A DNA stretch of 64,000 bases from Roseovarius aestuariivivens (lineage in GTDB: Bacteria > Pseudomonadota > Alphaproteobacteria > Rhodobacterales > Rhodobacteraceae): positions 62,001 through 126,000 of the forward strand of contig NZ_SJEY01000010.1 in the NCBI RefSeq assembly GCF_004761875.1, read 5' to 3'. Positions within the stretch are counted from its first letter, which is position 1. The number at the start of each line of letters is the position of its first letter. Made by a program: the position numbers and the translations under genes. The notes beneath the pieces were generated by a model. That model saw nothing but the letters and a program-made list of their open reading frames with translations. It was not told where the DNA came from and ran no database searches. Below, piece after piece: positions 1 through 8,436 of the stretch.

Positions 1-917
1 AGGTTGTCGATCGCCATCACGTCGAGCGGCGGGGCGTGATGCACGCGGGTGGCGGGCGCGTCCCAGGTGGTGGCGGCGTCGTAGACCGGCACCGGGTTGT
101 AATCGCTGTCCGGATCGCAGGCGACGTCGCCGATCACGGTCAGGCGGCGCGGCTGCGACAGCGCGGCGCGCGGCACGAAAACCGGCGTGCCGGTGCGCGC
201 AAAGATGCAGTTGAGAAAAAGATCGTGGTCGAGGATTTCAGGGAAAGGCCCGCCATGGGCGGTCTCCGCGAGATCCCAGCGGGTCGTCGCCACCCCCATC
301 GCGGTGCAGAGATCGGCCGCGCCCGTGCCGACGCGGCCGAGCGCGCCGATGACGATGGCGGTCGGGCGAGGCGCGCCGGTGGCGTCGAGCGTGGCCGCGA
401 GATCGGCCAGAAGCGCCTCTTGGTCGGCATAGGCGGAGACCGGCGGGCAGATCCGCCCGCGCTGTTGCGCGGCCCAGGCCAGGAGTGACACCGCCGCGCC
501 CGCATAGCCCGCCCAGTAGCCGAAGGCGGCCACGCGGCGGCCGGTCTCGTCGGTGAGGTATTCCAGATCGTAGAGCGTGCCGCCCCCGGCGCGGAAGCGC
601 GCCAGAAGGCGCTGGCCGGCATGCTGACCCTTGAAGGCATGGCCGAACATGATGTGGCGATGCACGAGCGGGGTGCCGTCGTCGGGCAGTTCCTTGAGCC
701 CGAAGACAAGCGCGTCGCGCGGCGCCGATGGCCAGCTATGCGCCGCGACGATCTCGCAGCCCGCCTCGGCGTAGGCGCGGGTGGGAATCACGCGGTCGCG
801 GCTGTCCTCGACGCTGACCTTCATGCCTTTGGCCAGAAGCGTGGCCGCCCCGTCCGGCGTGAGGCCGGTGCGGTCTTCGTTGTCGCGCTGTTCGGCGCGC
901 AGCCAGAGATGGGTCAT
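1..917 (-). CDS. saccharopine dehydrogenase-like (AlaDH/PNT-type) enzyme, 3' end cut by window
   Basis: The minus-strand frame opens at ATG 917-915 and stays open to the left edge, so about 305 residues are present and the C-terminus is missing. The N-terminus (MTHLWLRAEQRDNEDRTGLT) has the alanine dehydrogenase/transhydrogenase N-terminal layout, and a later segment 'AIVIGALGRVGTGAADLC' is a Rossmann-type nucleotide loop. Alphaproteobacterial proteins with this start are annotated as NAD-dependent, lysine-forming saccharopine dehydrogenases, which interconvert saccharopine with lysine and 2-oxoglutarate. The substrate is an inference from family resemblance. A histidine phosphatase on the same strand lies 104 bp upstream and may be co-transcribed. 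Confidence 0.75.
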   Translation of the reverse strand, partial: MTHLWLRAEQRDNEDRTGLTPDGAATLLAKGMKVSVEDSRDRVIPTRAYAEAGCEIVAAHSWPSAPRDALVFGLKELPDDGTPLVHRHIMFGHAFKGQHAGQRLLARFRAGGGTLYDLEYLTDETGRRVAAFGYWAGYAGAAVSLLAWAAQQRGRICPPVSAYADQEALLADLAATLDATGAPRPTAIVIGALGRVGTGAADLCTAMGVATTRWDLAETAHGGPFPEILDHDLFLNCIFARTGTPVFVPRAALSQPRRLTVIGDVACDPDSDYNPVPVYDAATTWDAPATRVHHAPPLDVMAIDN

Positions 918-1021
918 GGACGGTGATCTTCGTGATGCGGAACCTGCGCCATGTGGTAGACCCGCCCGCCGCGCGCTGCAAGCGGCGCGGCGTGCGGAGG
1001 CCGCGCCCCCGGGCCGCCCGG

Positions 1022-1672
1022 TTAGACGAAGGTGCGGGCGTGGGCGCGGTCGGGCGCGTCGAGATGCGGCGTGGCGTTGAACCCGCCCAGCATCAGCGTG
1101 CCGTGCACATGGTGCAGGCGGTGCATCGAGCTGTTGAGGATCTGCAGCATGATCTTGGCCATGTTCGGCTCGTCAAGCCCGAGCGTATGGCGGATGGCCA
1201 TGCCGATGACGCCGCCCGAGGTCACGACAAGGCTGCGCCCCGACAGCGCTGTCAACGCGTCGATCGCCGCCGTCACGCGGGCGGCGAACGCGTCATAGGG
1301 TTCGGGACAGCCCGAAAGGCGGCCCGTGGCCCAATAGGTGATGACCTGCGGCAGGTGCATCGCGAATTCGGTCGCGTCGCGGGGCGCGGGGATGCCGTGC
1401 TCGGTCTGCATCGCGCCGGCGAGGGCGAAATAGCTGAGCTCGTCGAGGCGGGGGTCGATATCGGTGATTTCGAGCCCCATGGCGCGGGCCGTTTCCTGCT
1501 GGCGCGTGAGCGTGCCGGTCACCACCCGGTCGAAGCGGTGGCCCGCGCCGCGCAGATGCGCGCCGAGCCAGCCCGCCTGGACATGGCCGAGTTCCGACAG
1601 GCGGTCATAGCCGGCCTCGTCGGTGGCGTGGCTCATGGCCTGGCCGTGGCGGACGAGAAGAAGGTCGGACAA
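1022..1672 (-). CDS. histidine phosphatase family protein
   Basis: A 216-residue protein of the phosphoglycerate mutase-like histidine phosphatase family. The catalytic RHG is at residues 8-10 (LLLVRHGQAMS), so His9 would be the phospho-acceptor; a second basic position is in 'VVTSGGVIGMAIRH' in the C-terminal half. The start is TTG at 1672-1670, chosen because it gives the conserved hydrophobic strand before RHG and has GGAG about seven bases upstream; the first ATG lies after RHG and would destroy the site. The physiological substrate cannot be read from the sequence. It precedes the saccharopine dehydrogenase-like gene on the same strand. Confidence 0.82.
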   Translation of the reverse strand: MSDLLLVRHGQAMSHATDEAGYDRLSELGHVQAGWLGAHLRGAGHRFDRVVTGTLTRQQETARAMGLEITDIDPRLDELSYFALAGAMQTEHGIPAPRDATEFAMHLPQVITYWATGRLSGCPEPYDAFAARVTAAIDALTALSGRSLVVTSGGVIGMAIRHTLGLDEPNMAKIMLQILNSSMHRLHHVHGTLMLGGFNATPHLDAPDRAHARTFV

Positions 1673-1895
1673 GGGGCGGCTCCGTCGGGTTGGGGCGGGA
1701 TTACGAACGCTTACCTAGCGCCGGTGGGCGGGTGGGGAAAGACCCTTGCGGCAGAGCATTGCCAGGCGGATCGCCCCGGGTTCGCGGCCGCGTTGACGCT
1801 TGTCGAGCAAAATGCCGACGAATCGGATACACTCAGGCCGGGCGTGGCAGCGTGGCCCGATCCGGTCGGGCCCGCAACGCGAGGGAGGCCCCAGC

Positions 1896-2216
1896 ATGTT
1901 CGAAATTCAAGATCCCCCGGAGGAGACGCGTCTGACCGGGCGCGTGGGCGGCTTGCCGCCCGGCGCGACCTATCTGGGCGTGCGCGAAAGTTGCGTGGGC
2001 TGCGGAGATTGCGTGGAGGTCTGCCCGTCCGATCTTTTGCGCCTCGACGCTGACGGGCTGCCGCGTTTCGCCGAGGCGCTGGGCTGTGGCCTGTGCGGTC
2101 TTTGCGCGGATGTCTGTGCGCAGGGCGCGATCCCGCTGACGCCGGCTACGCGGCGGGGACTTGACCGCACGATGCGGCTTGAACGCGAGGCGGAGGCCAC
2201 GCTGCGCGCGCTTTGA
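1896..2216 (+). CDS. small 4Fe-4S ferredoxin-type protein
   Basis: A 106-residue protein with two clusters of cysteines. The first is CVGCGDCVEVCP, a classical CxxCxxCxxxCP motif; the second, about 30 residues later, is CGLCGLCADVCAQGAIP. This is the 2x[4Fe-4S] bacterial ferredoxin pattern, so it probably carries electrons in the cytoplasm. I start it at ATG 1896 because GAGGGAGG lies about nine bases upstream; the frame is open further upstream but without conserved character. Its redox partner is not evident. It is followed at 44 bp by a tiny membrane protein. Confidence 0.8.
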   Translation: MFEIQDPPEETRLTGRVGGLPPGATYLGVRESCVGCGDCVEVCPSDLLRLDADGLPRFAEALGCGLCGLCADVCAQGAIPLTPATRRGLDRTMRLEREAEATLRAL

Positions 2217-2259
2217 CGCGCGCGCCCGTCGGCCCGGACCAGTTGGAAGGGAGTGGATC

Positions 2260-2418
2260 GTGGATGTCGTGACGCTGCTTTATTACGCGGCGATCTGCGC
2301 CGGTCTGAGCTTTGCCGCGCCAGCCCTGCCGAGCGCCCGTTCGCGGTTGCTGGTGGGTGCTGCGGTCGGGATTGGCGCCGCGGCGCTGTTGCCCGTTCTG
2401 CGGACCGCGATCGGCTGA
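2260..2418 (+). CDS. 52-residue small membrane protein, GTG start
   Basis: A short frame beginning with GTG at 2260, preceded by GGAAGGGA about eight bases upstream. The product has two hydrophobic helices (about residues 3-20 and 27-48) with a short basic turn 'SARSR' between them, so it would form a small inner-membrane hairpin. There is no recognisable family. It follows the ferredoxin gene at 44 bp on the same strand and could be in its operon. The good ribosome binding site and clean two-helix pattern are the only support. Confidence 0.55.
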   Translation: MDVVTLLYYAAICAGLSFAAPALPSARSRLLVGAAVGIGAAALLPVLRTAIG

Positions 2419-2580
2419 GGCGCGGGGCGGGTATCCGCGCGGGGGCTGCGGGCGCGCGTGGCGATCTGCGCGGATTGCCGCCGAATTCCCCGTAGAATGC
2501 GCTTGGGGATCGGCGGGCTATTGCTTAGATTGCCCGCCAAAGCCCCGGCAGACGGGGCGCAGACTATGAGGCACGAGACC

Positions 2581-3246
2581 ATGACCAAATTCCGCACCCC
2601 CGCATTTCTTGTGGCCGGCCTGTCGGCGCTGAGCCTGGCGGCCTGTACGAACCCTGCCCATCTTGACGGCCAGGACCCCAACCAGAAGGCCCGCCAGGGC
2701 GCGCTGCTGGGCGGGATCATCGGCGCCGGCGTGGGCGCCGTGGTGAGCGACGACAAGGCCAAGGGCGCGGTGATCGGCGGCGCGCTTGGCGCGGCGGGCG
2801 GCGCGGCCTACGGCAACATGCTCGACCGGCAAGAGGCCGAGTTGCGTCAGAATCTCGACAATTCCAATATCGGGATCACCAATACCGGCGATCGCCTGAT
2901 CGTGACGATGCCGCAGGATATCCTGTTCGCGGTGGACAGCTCGAACGTCAATCCGGGCCTGCGCAGCGATCTTCTGACCGTCGCGCGCAGCCTGCAGAAT
3001 TATCCCGACAGCTCGGTGCAGGTGGTGGGCCACACCGACAACACCGGCGCGGCCTCCTATAACCAGGCGCTGTCCGAGCGGCGCGCCAACGCGGTTGCGG
3101 ACGTTCTGATGGACGGCGGCGTGGCCTTTGGCCGGATCCGCACCTACGGGCGCGGCGAGGATCAGCCGGTGGCGTCGAACCTCACGGATGTGGGCCGCGC
3201 CCAGAACCGGCGGGTCGAGATCGTGATCCTGCCCAACGCCGCCTGA
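2581..3246 (+). CDS. OmpA family outer-membrane lipoprotein with glycine zipper
   Basis: A 221-residue lipoprotein. The signal peptide ends in the lipobox LAAC with the lipidated Cys at residue 22. Residues about 38-78 are a glycine-zipper region (GALLGGIIGAGVGAVV and similar), and residues about 100-220 form an OmpA C-terminal domain with 'VVGHTDNTG' and 'RRVEIVI', the peptidoglycan-binding signature. It should sit in the outer membrane facing the periplasm and tether it to peptidoglycan. ATG 2581 gives a normal lipoprotein signal; an in-frame ATG at 2566 would only add five residues. A strong terminator follows. Confidence 0.88.
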   Translation: MTKFRTPAFLVAGLSALSLAACTNPAHLDGQDPNQKARQGALLGGIIGAGVGAVVSDDKAKGAVIGGALGAAGGAAYGNMLDRQEAELRQNLDNSNIGITNTGDRLIVTMPQDILFAVDSSNVNPGLRSDLLTVARSLQNYPDSSVQVVGHTDNTGAASYNQALSERRANAVADVLMDGGVAFGRIRTYGRGEDQPVASNLTDVGRAQNRRVEIVILPNAA

Positions 3247-3270
3247 CGCGGTCTTTGGCCCATGAATAAA

Positions 3271-3299
3271 GCCCCGCGCGGAGGTGATCCGCGCGGGGC
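3271..3299. terminator. bidirectional rho-independent terminator
   Basis: A perfect 12-bp stem (GCCCCGCGCGGA with its complement) and a 5-nt loop, flanked by AATAAA on the left and TTGGTTTCTTT on the right. It lies between the convergent OmpA lipoprotein and tpa genes and can serve both strands. Confidence 0.85.
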
Positions 3300-3337
3300 C
3301 TTGGTTTCTTTAAGATGCGCGGTATCGCGCAGTTTGG

Positions 3338-4723
3338 TCAGCCGAAGACCCGCGTCAGGGCCGCGTCGGTTGCCGCGACGATCTCGTCGATATCGTCTTT
3401 GGTGGCGATCAGCGCGGGCGAGTAGCACAGCGTGTTGTTGAAGCCCGGCACGGACCGGTTGGTCGCGCCGATGATCACGCCCTGCTCCATGCAGTCCTTG
3501 ACCACGGCCTGCACCATCTTTTCCGGTGCGGGCTCTTTCGTGGTGCGGTCCGAGACCAGTTCGGCCCCGAGGAAAAGCCCCTTGCCGCGCACATGGCCGA
3601 TGACGGCGTGCCTGTCGGCAAGGCCGTGCAGCTGGTCGAGCATGTAGTTGCCCATCGCGGTGGTGTTTTCCAACAGGCCCTCTTCCTCGATGATCGCCAT
3701 GTTTTCCAGCGCCGCCGCCGGGCCCGCGGTGCAGCCGCCGAAGGTGGAGATGTCGCGGAAGTAATCGAGCGGATCGTCCATGTTGCCCTTGAACATGTCG
3801 AACACCTTTTCGTTCGTCACGCAGCAGGCGATGGCGGCGTAGCCCGAGGCGACGCCCTTGGCCATGGTCACGAAATCGGGCTCGATGCCGTAATGCTGAT
3901 AGCCGAACCATTCGGTGCCCGTGCGGCCCACGCCGCAGACGACCTCGTCGATATGCAGCAGGATATCGTATTTGCGGCAGATCTCCTGCACGCGGGGCCA
4001 GTAGCCTTCGGGCGGGGTGATGACGCCGCCGCCGGCGGTCACCGGCTCCAGGCAGAGCGCGCCGACGGTGTCGGGCCCTTCGGCAAGAATGACCTCCTCG
4101 ATGGCATTGGCGGCGGCCACACCGTAGGCCTCGCCCTCCAGATCCCACTGGGCGCGGTATTCCAGGCAATGCGGCACCCGCACGAAACCGGGCGCGAAGG
4201 GGCCGTACTGAATATTGCGCTGATCCTGGCCGCCCGCCGACATCGCGCCGATGGACGAGCCGTGATAATCGCGGTCGCGGTAGAGGATCTTGTGCTTTTT
4301 GCCGCCATAAAGCTTGTGCGCGATCTGGCGGACCATCTTGAAGGCTTTCTCGTTCGCCTCGGTGCCGGAATTGGTGTAGTAGACCCGGCTCATGCCCGGC
4401 ATTTTCGAGATCAGTTTCTCGGAGAAGAGCGCCCCGGGAATGGACCCGCCGGAGCCCGCGAAATAGGGCAGCTTGATCAGCTGGTCGCGGACCGCGTTGG
4501 CGATGCGTTCGCGCCCGTAGCCGACATTCACGGTCCAGACCCCGCCGGACACGCCGTCGAGATGTTTCTTGCCGTTCTGATCCCAGACATGCATGCCCTT
4601 GCCCTCGACGATGATCTTGGGCGCGCCGGTCTCGAAGGGTTTGTGGTGAATCAGGTGATGCCAGACATGCGCGCGGTCGGAGTCCACGACTTTGTCGATA
4701 TCGTTCAGCAGGTTGCCATCCAT
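3338..4723 (-). CDS. tpa: taurine-pyruvate aminotransferase
   Basis: A 461-residue class-III PLP aminotransferase. It transfers the amino group of taurine to pyruvate, giving sulfoacetaldehyde and alanine, the first step of taurine catabolism. PLP-binding features are the 'NSGTEANE' phosphate loop (about 118-125), Asp259 in 'HIDEVV' and the Schiff-base Lys289 in 'TMAKG'. The taurine assignment rests on overall resemblance to Tpa and on the divergent tauABC transporter. The frame extends 32 codons upstream, but ATG 4723 is preceded by GGAG at six bases and gives the usual Tpa length. No sulfoacetaldehyde acetyltransferase (xsc) or tauR is in the window. Confidence 0.85.
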   Translation of the reverse strand: MDGNLLNDIDKVVDSDRAHVWHHLIHHKPFETGAPKIIVEGKGMHVWDQNGKKHLDGVSGGVWTVNVGYGRERIANAVRDQLIKLPYFAGSGGSIPGALFSEKLISKMPGMSRVYYTNSGTEANEKAFKMVRQIAHKLYGGKKHKILYRDRDYHGSSIGAMSAGGQDQRNIQYGPFAPGFVRVPHCLEYRAQWDLEGEAYGVAAANAIEEVILAEGPDTVGALCLEPVTAGGGVITPPEGYWPRVQEICRKYDILLHIDEVVCGVGRTGTEWFGYQHYGIEPDFVTMAKGVASGYAAIACCVTNEKVFDMFKGNMDDPLDYFRDISTFGGCTAGPAAALENMAIIEEEGLLENTTAMGNYMLDQLHGLADRHAVIGHVRGKGLFLGAELVSDRTTKEPAPEKMVQAVVKDCMEQGVIIGATNRSVPGFNNTLCYSPALIATKDDIDEIVAATDAALTRVFG

Positions 4724-5121
4724 GAGATGCTCCATCGGGTAAAGCCCGGCGGGCGGGCCGGGGTCCAGCGCAGGTCTCCTGCGCGATCTATGCGCATTAT
4801 CAGCCTGCTTTTGCGTCATGTCGATAGGGCCAGATCGGGGCTTTAGCTATATCCAGACGCCCGCGCCAGCCGCAGGGCGCGGCCCGAAATCCGGGAAAAA
4901 ACGGGCGCTTCGGCTGCCTGATAATCCGAAGCGGCTTTTGGCGAAACGCGAAACAACCGGAACCTGCGGCATAAAATCATTGATCGAAGGGCGAAATTCG
5001 GCTCGGATGATCGCGCATCCGCCACCGGGGCGGGGTGTGGCAGCGGGCTGTTGTGCTCCCGGATCCGGCAAGGCGGCAAGAACACAAGAATAAACCGACG
5101 TCCAAAGGGAGAACGACACCA
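4724..5121. promoter_or_regulatory. divergent tpa/tauA intergenic region
   Basis: This 398-bp gap between divergently read tpa and tauA must hold both promoters. The tauA ribosome binding site is AAAGGGAGAA just before 5122. I searched by eye for the direct-repeat TauR motif (CTGGAC-type) described for Rhodobacter and did not find a convincing copy, nor a clear -35/-10 pair. No gene of credible coding character lies in it. Confidence 0.5.
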
Positions 5122-6129
5122 ATGACACTGAAAACCAAACTGATGTCCGCTGCGGCCTCTGCCGCCATGATCGCGGGCGCGACCGGGGCCTGGGCCGAGG
5201 CGCATGGCGAAATCACCGTGGGCTATTTCCTCGAATGGCCGATGCCGTTCCAGTACGCCAAGGTGGAAGGCATGTATGACGATGCGCTGGGCATGACCGT
5301 CAACTGGCGCGCCTTCGATACCGGCACCGCCATGAGCGCCGCGATGGCGTCAGGCGATGTGCAGCTGTCCGTCAGCCAGGGCGTGCCGCCCTTCGTTGTG
5401 GCCACCAGCGCGGGCCAGGACCTGCAGATCGTCGATGTGGCCGTGAGCTATGCCGAGAACGACAACTGCGTGGTGCGCGAAGAGCTCGAGATCGACAAGG
5501 ACAGCGCCGGCGAGCTGGAAGGCAAGAAGGTTGCCGTGCCGCTGGGCACCGCCGCGCATTATGGCTTCCTCAAGCAGATGGACCATTTCGGCGTCGATAT
5601 CTCGACCATGGACGTGGTCAACATGGCCCCGCCAGAGGGTGCCGCCGCTATCGCGCAGGGCGCGGTGGACATGGCCTGCGGCTGGGGCGGCTCGTTGCGC
5701 CGCATGAAGGAGCACGGCAACGTCCTGCTGACCGGCGCCGAGAAGGAAGAGCTGGGCATTCTCGTCTTCGACGTGACCAGCGGACCGGCGGCTTACATTG
5801 CGGAGAATCCCGACGTCGTGGCGAAGTTCCTGGCCGTGACGGCCGAGGCCAACGAGATGTGGAACTCGGGCGAGGGCGTGGACAAGATGCTGCCCGTGAT
5901 CGCCAAGGACGCGGGCATGGATGAAGAGGCCACTGCCGCGACCATGGAAACCTTCGTCTTCCCCGGCGTGGACGAGCAGCTGGGCGCCAAGTGGCTTGGC
6001 GGCGGTGCACAGGAGTTCATGAAGGGTGTGGCGGACGTGTTCGTCGAGGCCGGCTCGATCGATGCCGCGCTCGAGACCTATGCCGACAACGTCAATATCG
6101 GCCCGCTTGAGGACGCCAGCGGCATGTGA
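5122..6129 (+). CDS. tauA: taurine ABC transporter substrate-binding protein
   Basis: A 335-residue periplasmic binding protein. A Sec signal peptide ends around 'GAWAEA' (about residue 24), and the mature protein starts 'HGEITVGYFLEWPMPFQ', the start typical of TauA/SsuA-like alkanesulfonate and taurine binders. Further on, 'VAVPLGTAAHYGFLKQM' matches the central hinge motif of this family. It captures taurine and delivers it to TauBC. The start follows AAAGGGAGAA. A GC-rich hairpin sits after it, ahead of tauB, which would favour excess binding protein. Substrate preference is inferred from tpa next door. Confidence 0.87.
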   Translation: MTLKTKLMSAAASAAMIAGATGAWAEAHGEITVGYFLEWPMPFQYAKVEGMYDDALGMTVNWRAFDTGTAMSAAMASGDVQLSVSQGVPPFVVATSAGQDLQIVDVAVSYAENDNCVVREELEIDKDSAGELEGKKVAVPLGTAAHYGFLKQMDHFGVDISTMDVVNMAPPEGAAAIAQGAVDMACGWGGSLRRMKEHGNVLLTGAEKEELGILVFDVTSGPAAYIAENPDVVAKFLAVTAEANEMWNSGEGVDKMLPVIAKDAGMDEEATAATMETFVFPGVDEQLGAKWLGGGAQEFMKGVADVFVEAGSIDAALETYADNVNIGPLEDASGM

Positions 6130-6155
6130 TGCCGGCGCGACCGTGACCTGACACG

Positions 6156-6183
6156 CGCGCGGGCCGTTTGGGCGGCCCGCGCG
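6156..6183 (+). promoter_or_regulatory. GC-rich stem-loop between tauA and tauB
   Basis: A perfect 11-bp stem (CGCGCGGGCCG and its complement) with a 6-nt loop. There is no U-tract after it, so it is more likely a 3' stabiliser or partial attenuator of the tauA message than a full terminator. An equivalent hairpin follows bztA. Confidence 0.65.
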
Positions 6184-6218
6184 ACGCCAAGAAACAAGTT
6201 CACAGGAACGGGGGCGGG

Positions 6219-7028
6219 ATGTCTGCTTTAACCATCGACAAGGTGTCCATGCGGTTCGACCTGCCGAATGGCGGGCATGTGCAGGCGCTCAAGGATGTTT
6301 CGCTTGAATTGCAATCGGGCGAACTGATGAGCGTGCTGGGCCCGTCGGGCTGTGGCAAGACCACGCTTCTCAATATCGTGGCGGGATTCCTCGCGCCCAC
6401 CGACGGGCAGATCGTGCTCAACGGGCACCAGGTGACCGGCCCGGACGCCGAGCGCGGCATGGTCTTTCAGCAAGGCGCGCTGTTCGAATGGATGAGCGTG
6501 CGCGACAACGTAAGTTTCGGCCCTCGGATGAAGGGGCAGAAGCGCGCCGAATACGAGGGCAACGTCAATCACCTGCTCGACGTGGTCGGCCTTAAGGATT
6601 TCAAGGAAAAGGCGGTTTACGAGCTGTCGGGCGGCATGCAGCAGCGCGTGGCGCTGGCGCGGTGCCTGGCCAATGACCCGGATGTGATCCTGATGGACGA
6701 ACCGCTGGGTGCGCTGGACGCGCTGACGCGCGAGAAGATGCAGGGGCTGGTGCTGAAGCTCTGGAAGGAGACCGGCAAGACGATCATCCTGATCACCCAC
6801 TCGGTCGAAGAGGCGCTGTTGCTGGGCGAACGCCTGCTGGTCATGGCGCCGCGCCCGGGACGCATCCACAAGGAATACCGCCTGCCCTTCGCCGACGAGG
6901 GTGTGGGCAAGGACCTGCGAGAGGTCAAGAAGAACCCCGAATTCGGCGAACGCCGCGAGGAGATCCTGTCGATGATCTGGGACATGGAGGAAGAGATCAT
7001 GGGTCGCACCGAGGAGGCCGACGCATGA
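6219..7028 (+). CDS. tauB: taurine ABC transporter ATP-binding protein
   Basis: A 269-residue ABC ATPase. Walker A is GPSGCGKTT (residues 41-49), the signature is LSGGMQQR (around 138), Walker B is VILMDEPLGALD, and the switch histidine is in 'LITHSVEEA'. These place it in the nitrate/sulfonate/taurine (SsuB/TauB) class. It powers import through TauC. ATG 6219 follows GGGGCGGG. Its stop codon overlaps the tauC start by 4 nt, so the two are translationally coupled. Confidence 0.88.
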   Translation: MSALTIDKVSMRFDLPNGGHVQALKDVSLELQSGELMSVLGPSGCGKTTLLNIVAGFLAPTDGQIVLNGHQVTGPDAERGMVFQQGALFEWMSVRDNVSFGPRMKGQKRAEYEGNVNHLLDVVGLKDFKEKAVYELSGGMQQRVALARCLANDPDVILMDEPLGALDALTREKMQGLVLKLWKETGKTIILITHSVEEALLLGERLLVMAPRPGRIHKEYRLPFADEGVGKDLREVKKNPEFGERREEILSMIWDMEEEIMGRTEEADA

Positions 7029-8290
7029 CCATCCTGATCATCTATATCGTCATATTCGTCGCGTCCTTCTTCGTCGTGCGCTTCGGCGTGCGGAAATTCC
7101 GCCAGATGAAGGATTTCACTTCGCTCAAGACGGTGACCTTCGGCGACGAAAGCGCCGTGCGGCCCGACCGCTGGGCGAGTGTCATTTCGGTGGTCACGGT
7201 GTTCCTGCTCTGGGGGGCGTTCACCGGGTCGAAATGGGTGCCGATCCACGCGCCCGGGCCGTTCATCGGCGAGACGTCGTTCACCTACACGCTGGAGGGG
7301 CCGGATGGCGCCACCGACGACGCCACGGTTTATGCGCGGGTCTTCGAGGTCGGGCAGGACGTGGACCCGGCCGAGGTTGACGCAGGGGACGGCTTTGCCA
7401 AGAACGATTCGATCGCCGTGGGCGCGTGGCGCTCCGACCTCATCCTGATGGATCGCAACGACGAGGTGACGCGCAAGGACGGCGCCAAGGTGATCGCCAT
7501 CGACGGCCAGGCGGTCAACCCGGGCGACACCGTGCGCGTGGCTGACGGTACGGTCGCGATCACGTCGAAAGGGTCGCTTAACTTTGCGCCGGCCAAGGGC
7601 ATGCAGATGGAGCCGATCTGGTTGCCGCCGCCCGAGGCCGTGGTGGCCCGGGTGGGGGAAATCGCCAGCGAAGGCTATCAGAACTTCACCCTGTGGGAGC
7701 ATCTTTACTGGTCGCTTTTCCGGGTGATTGTCGGCTTCTTCTTCGGTGCGCTGGTGGGCATCCCGCTGGGCTATGCGATGGGCCTGTCGGACTGGTTCCG
7801 GGGCTGGTTCGACCCGATCGTGGAATTCATGCGGCCGGTGCCGCCGCTGGCGCTTATCCCACTGGTGATCATCTGGGCGGGGATCGGCGAGACCGGCAAG
7901 ATCATCCTGCTGTTTCTCGCGGCCCTCTGGATCATGACCATCTCGGCCCGGGCGGGCGTGTCGGGCGTGGCGATTTCCAAGGTGCATGCGGCCTATTCGC
8001 TTGGCGCCTCGAAGTGGCAGCTGATGCGATACGTGATCATGCCGAATTCGCTGCCCGAGATCTTCACCGGAGCGCGGGTGGCGATGGGGGTCTGCTGGGG
8101 CACGGTGGTGGCCGCGGAACTGGTCGCCGCCGAGAAGGGCGCGGGCATGATGATCATGGTCGCGAGCCGCTTTCAGCTCACGGATATCGTGATCATGGGC
8201 ATCATCCTGATTGGGGTCATCGGCTATGGTATCGATATCCTGATGCGCAAGGCCGAGACGTGGCTTGTGCCGTGGAAAGGGCGCGTCTGA
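7025..8290 (+). CDS. tauC: taurine ABC transporter permease with large N-terminal extracytoplasmic insert
   Basis: A 421-residue permease, much longer than the roughly 275-residue Escherichia coli TauC. Two helices near residues 2-20 and 51-68 are followed by a soluble stretch to about residue 220. The conserved binding-protein-dependent transport domain then fills the C-terminal half, with the ATPase-contacting EAA loop around 'AAYSLGASKWQLMRYVIMP'. It forms the taurine channel with TauB. The soluble insert should face the periplasm and has no obvious named domain; it may help dock TauA. Start overlaps tauB by ATGA. Confidence 0.85.
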   Translation: MTILIIYIVIFVASFFVVRFGVRKFRQMKDFTSLKTVTFGDESAVRPDRWASVISVVTVFLLWGAFTGSKWVPIHAPGPFIGETSFTYTLEGPDGATDDATVYARVFEVGQDVDPAEVDAGDGFAKNDSIAVGAWRSDLILMDRNDEVTRKDGAKVIAIDGQAVNPGDTVRVADGTVAITSKGSLNFAPAKGMQMEPIWLPPPEAVVARVGEIASEGYQNFTLWEHLYWSLFRVIVGFFFGALVGIPLGYAMGLSDWFRGWFDPIVEFMRPVPPLALIPLVIIWAGIGETGKIILLFLAALWIMTISARAGVSGVAISKVHAAYSLGASKWQLMRYVIMPNSLPEIFTGARVAMGVCWGTVVAAELVAAEKGAGMMIMVASRFQLTDIVIMGIILIGVIGYGIDILMRKAETWLVPWKGRV

Positions 8291-8436
8291 CGCAGCGCAC
8301 GCCCCGGACGCCGGGGAAAGGGGGCGCGGCCCACACGGTATTTCGACCAGGACGAAAGCCGGTTCAGCGTCTGTGATGCCGGGTGTGCAAATCTTGATGC
8401 GCAAGACGGCCGAAACCGGTTTTCCTTGGGCGTGCG

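Noticed and set aside
4724-5121. TauR operator motif
   Set aside because: No convincing direct repeats of the reported motif could be found by eye.
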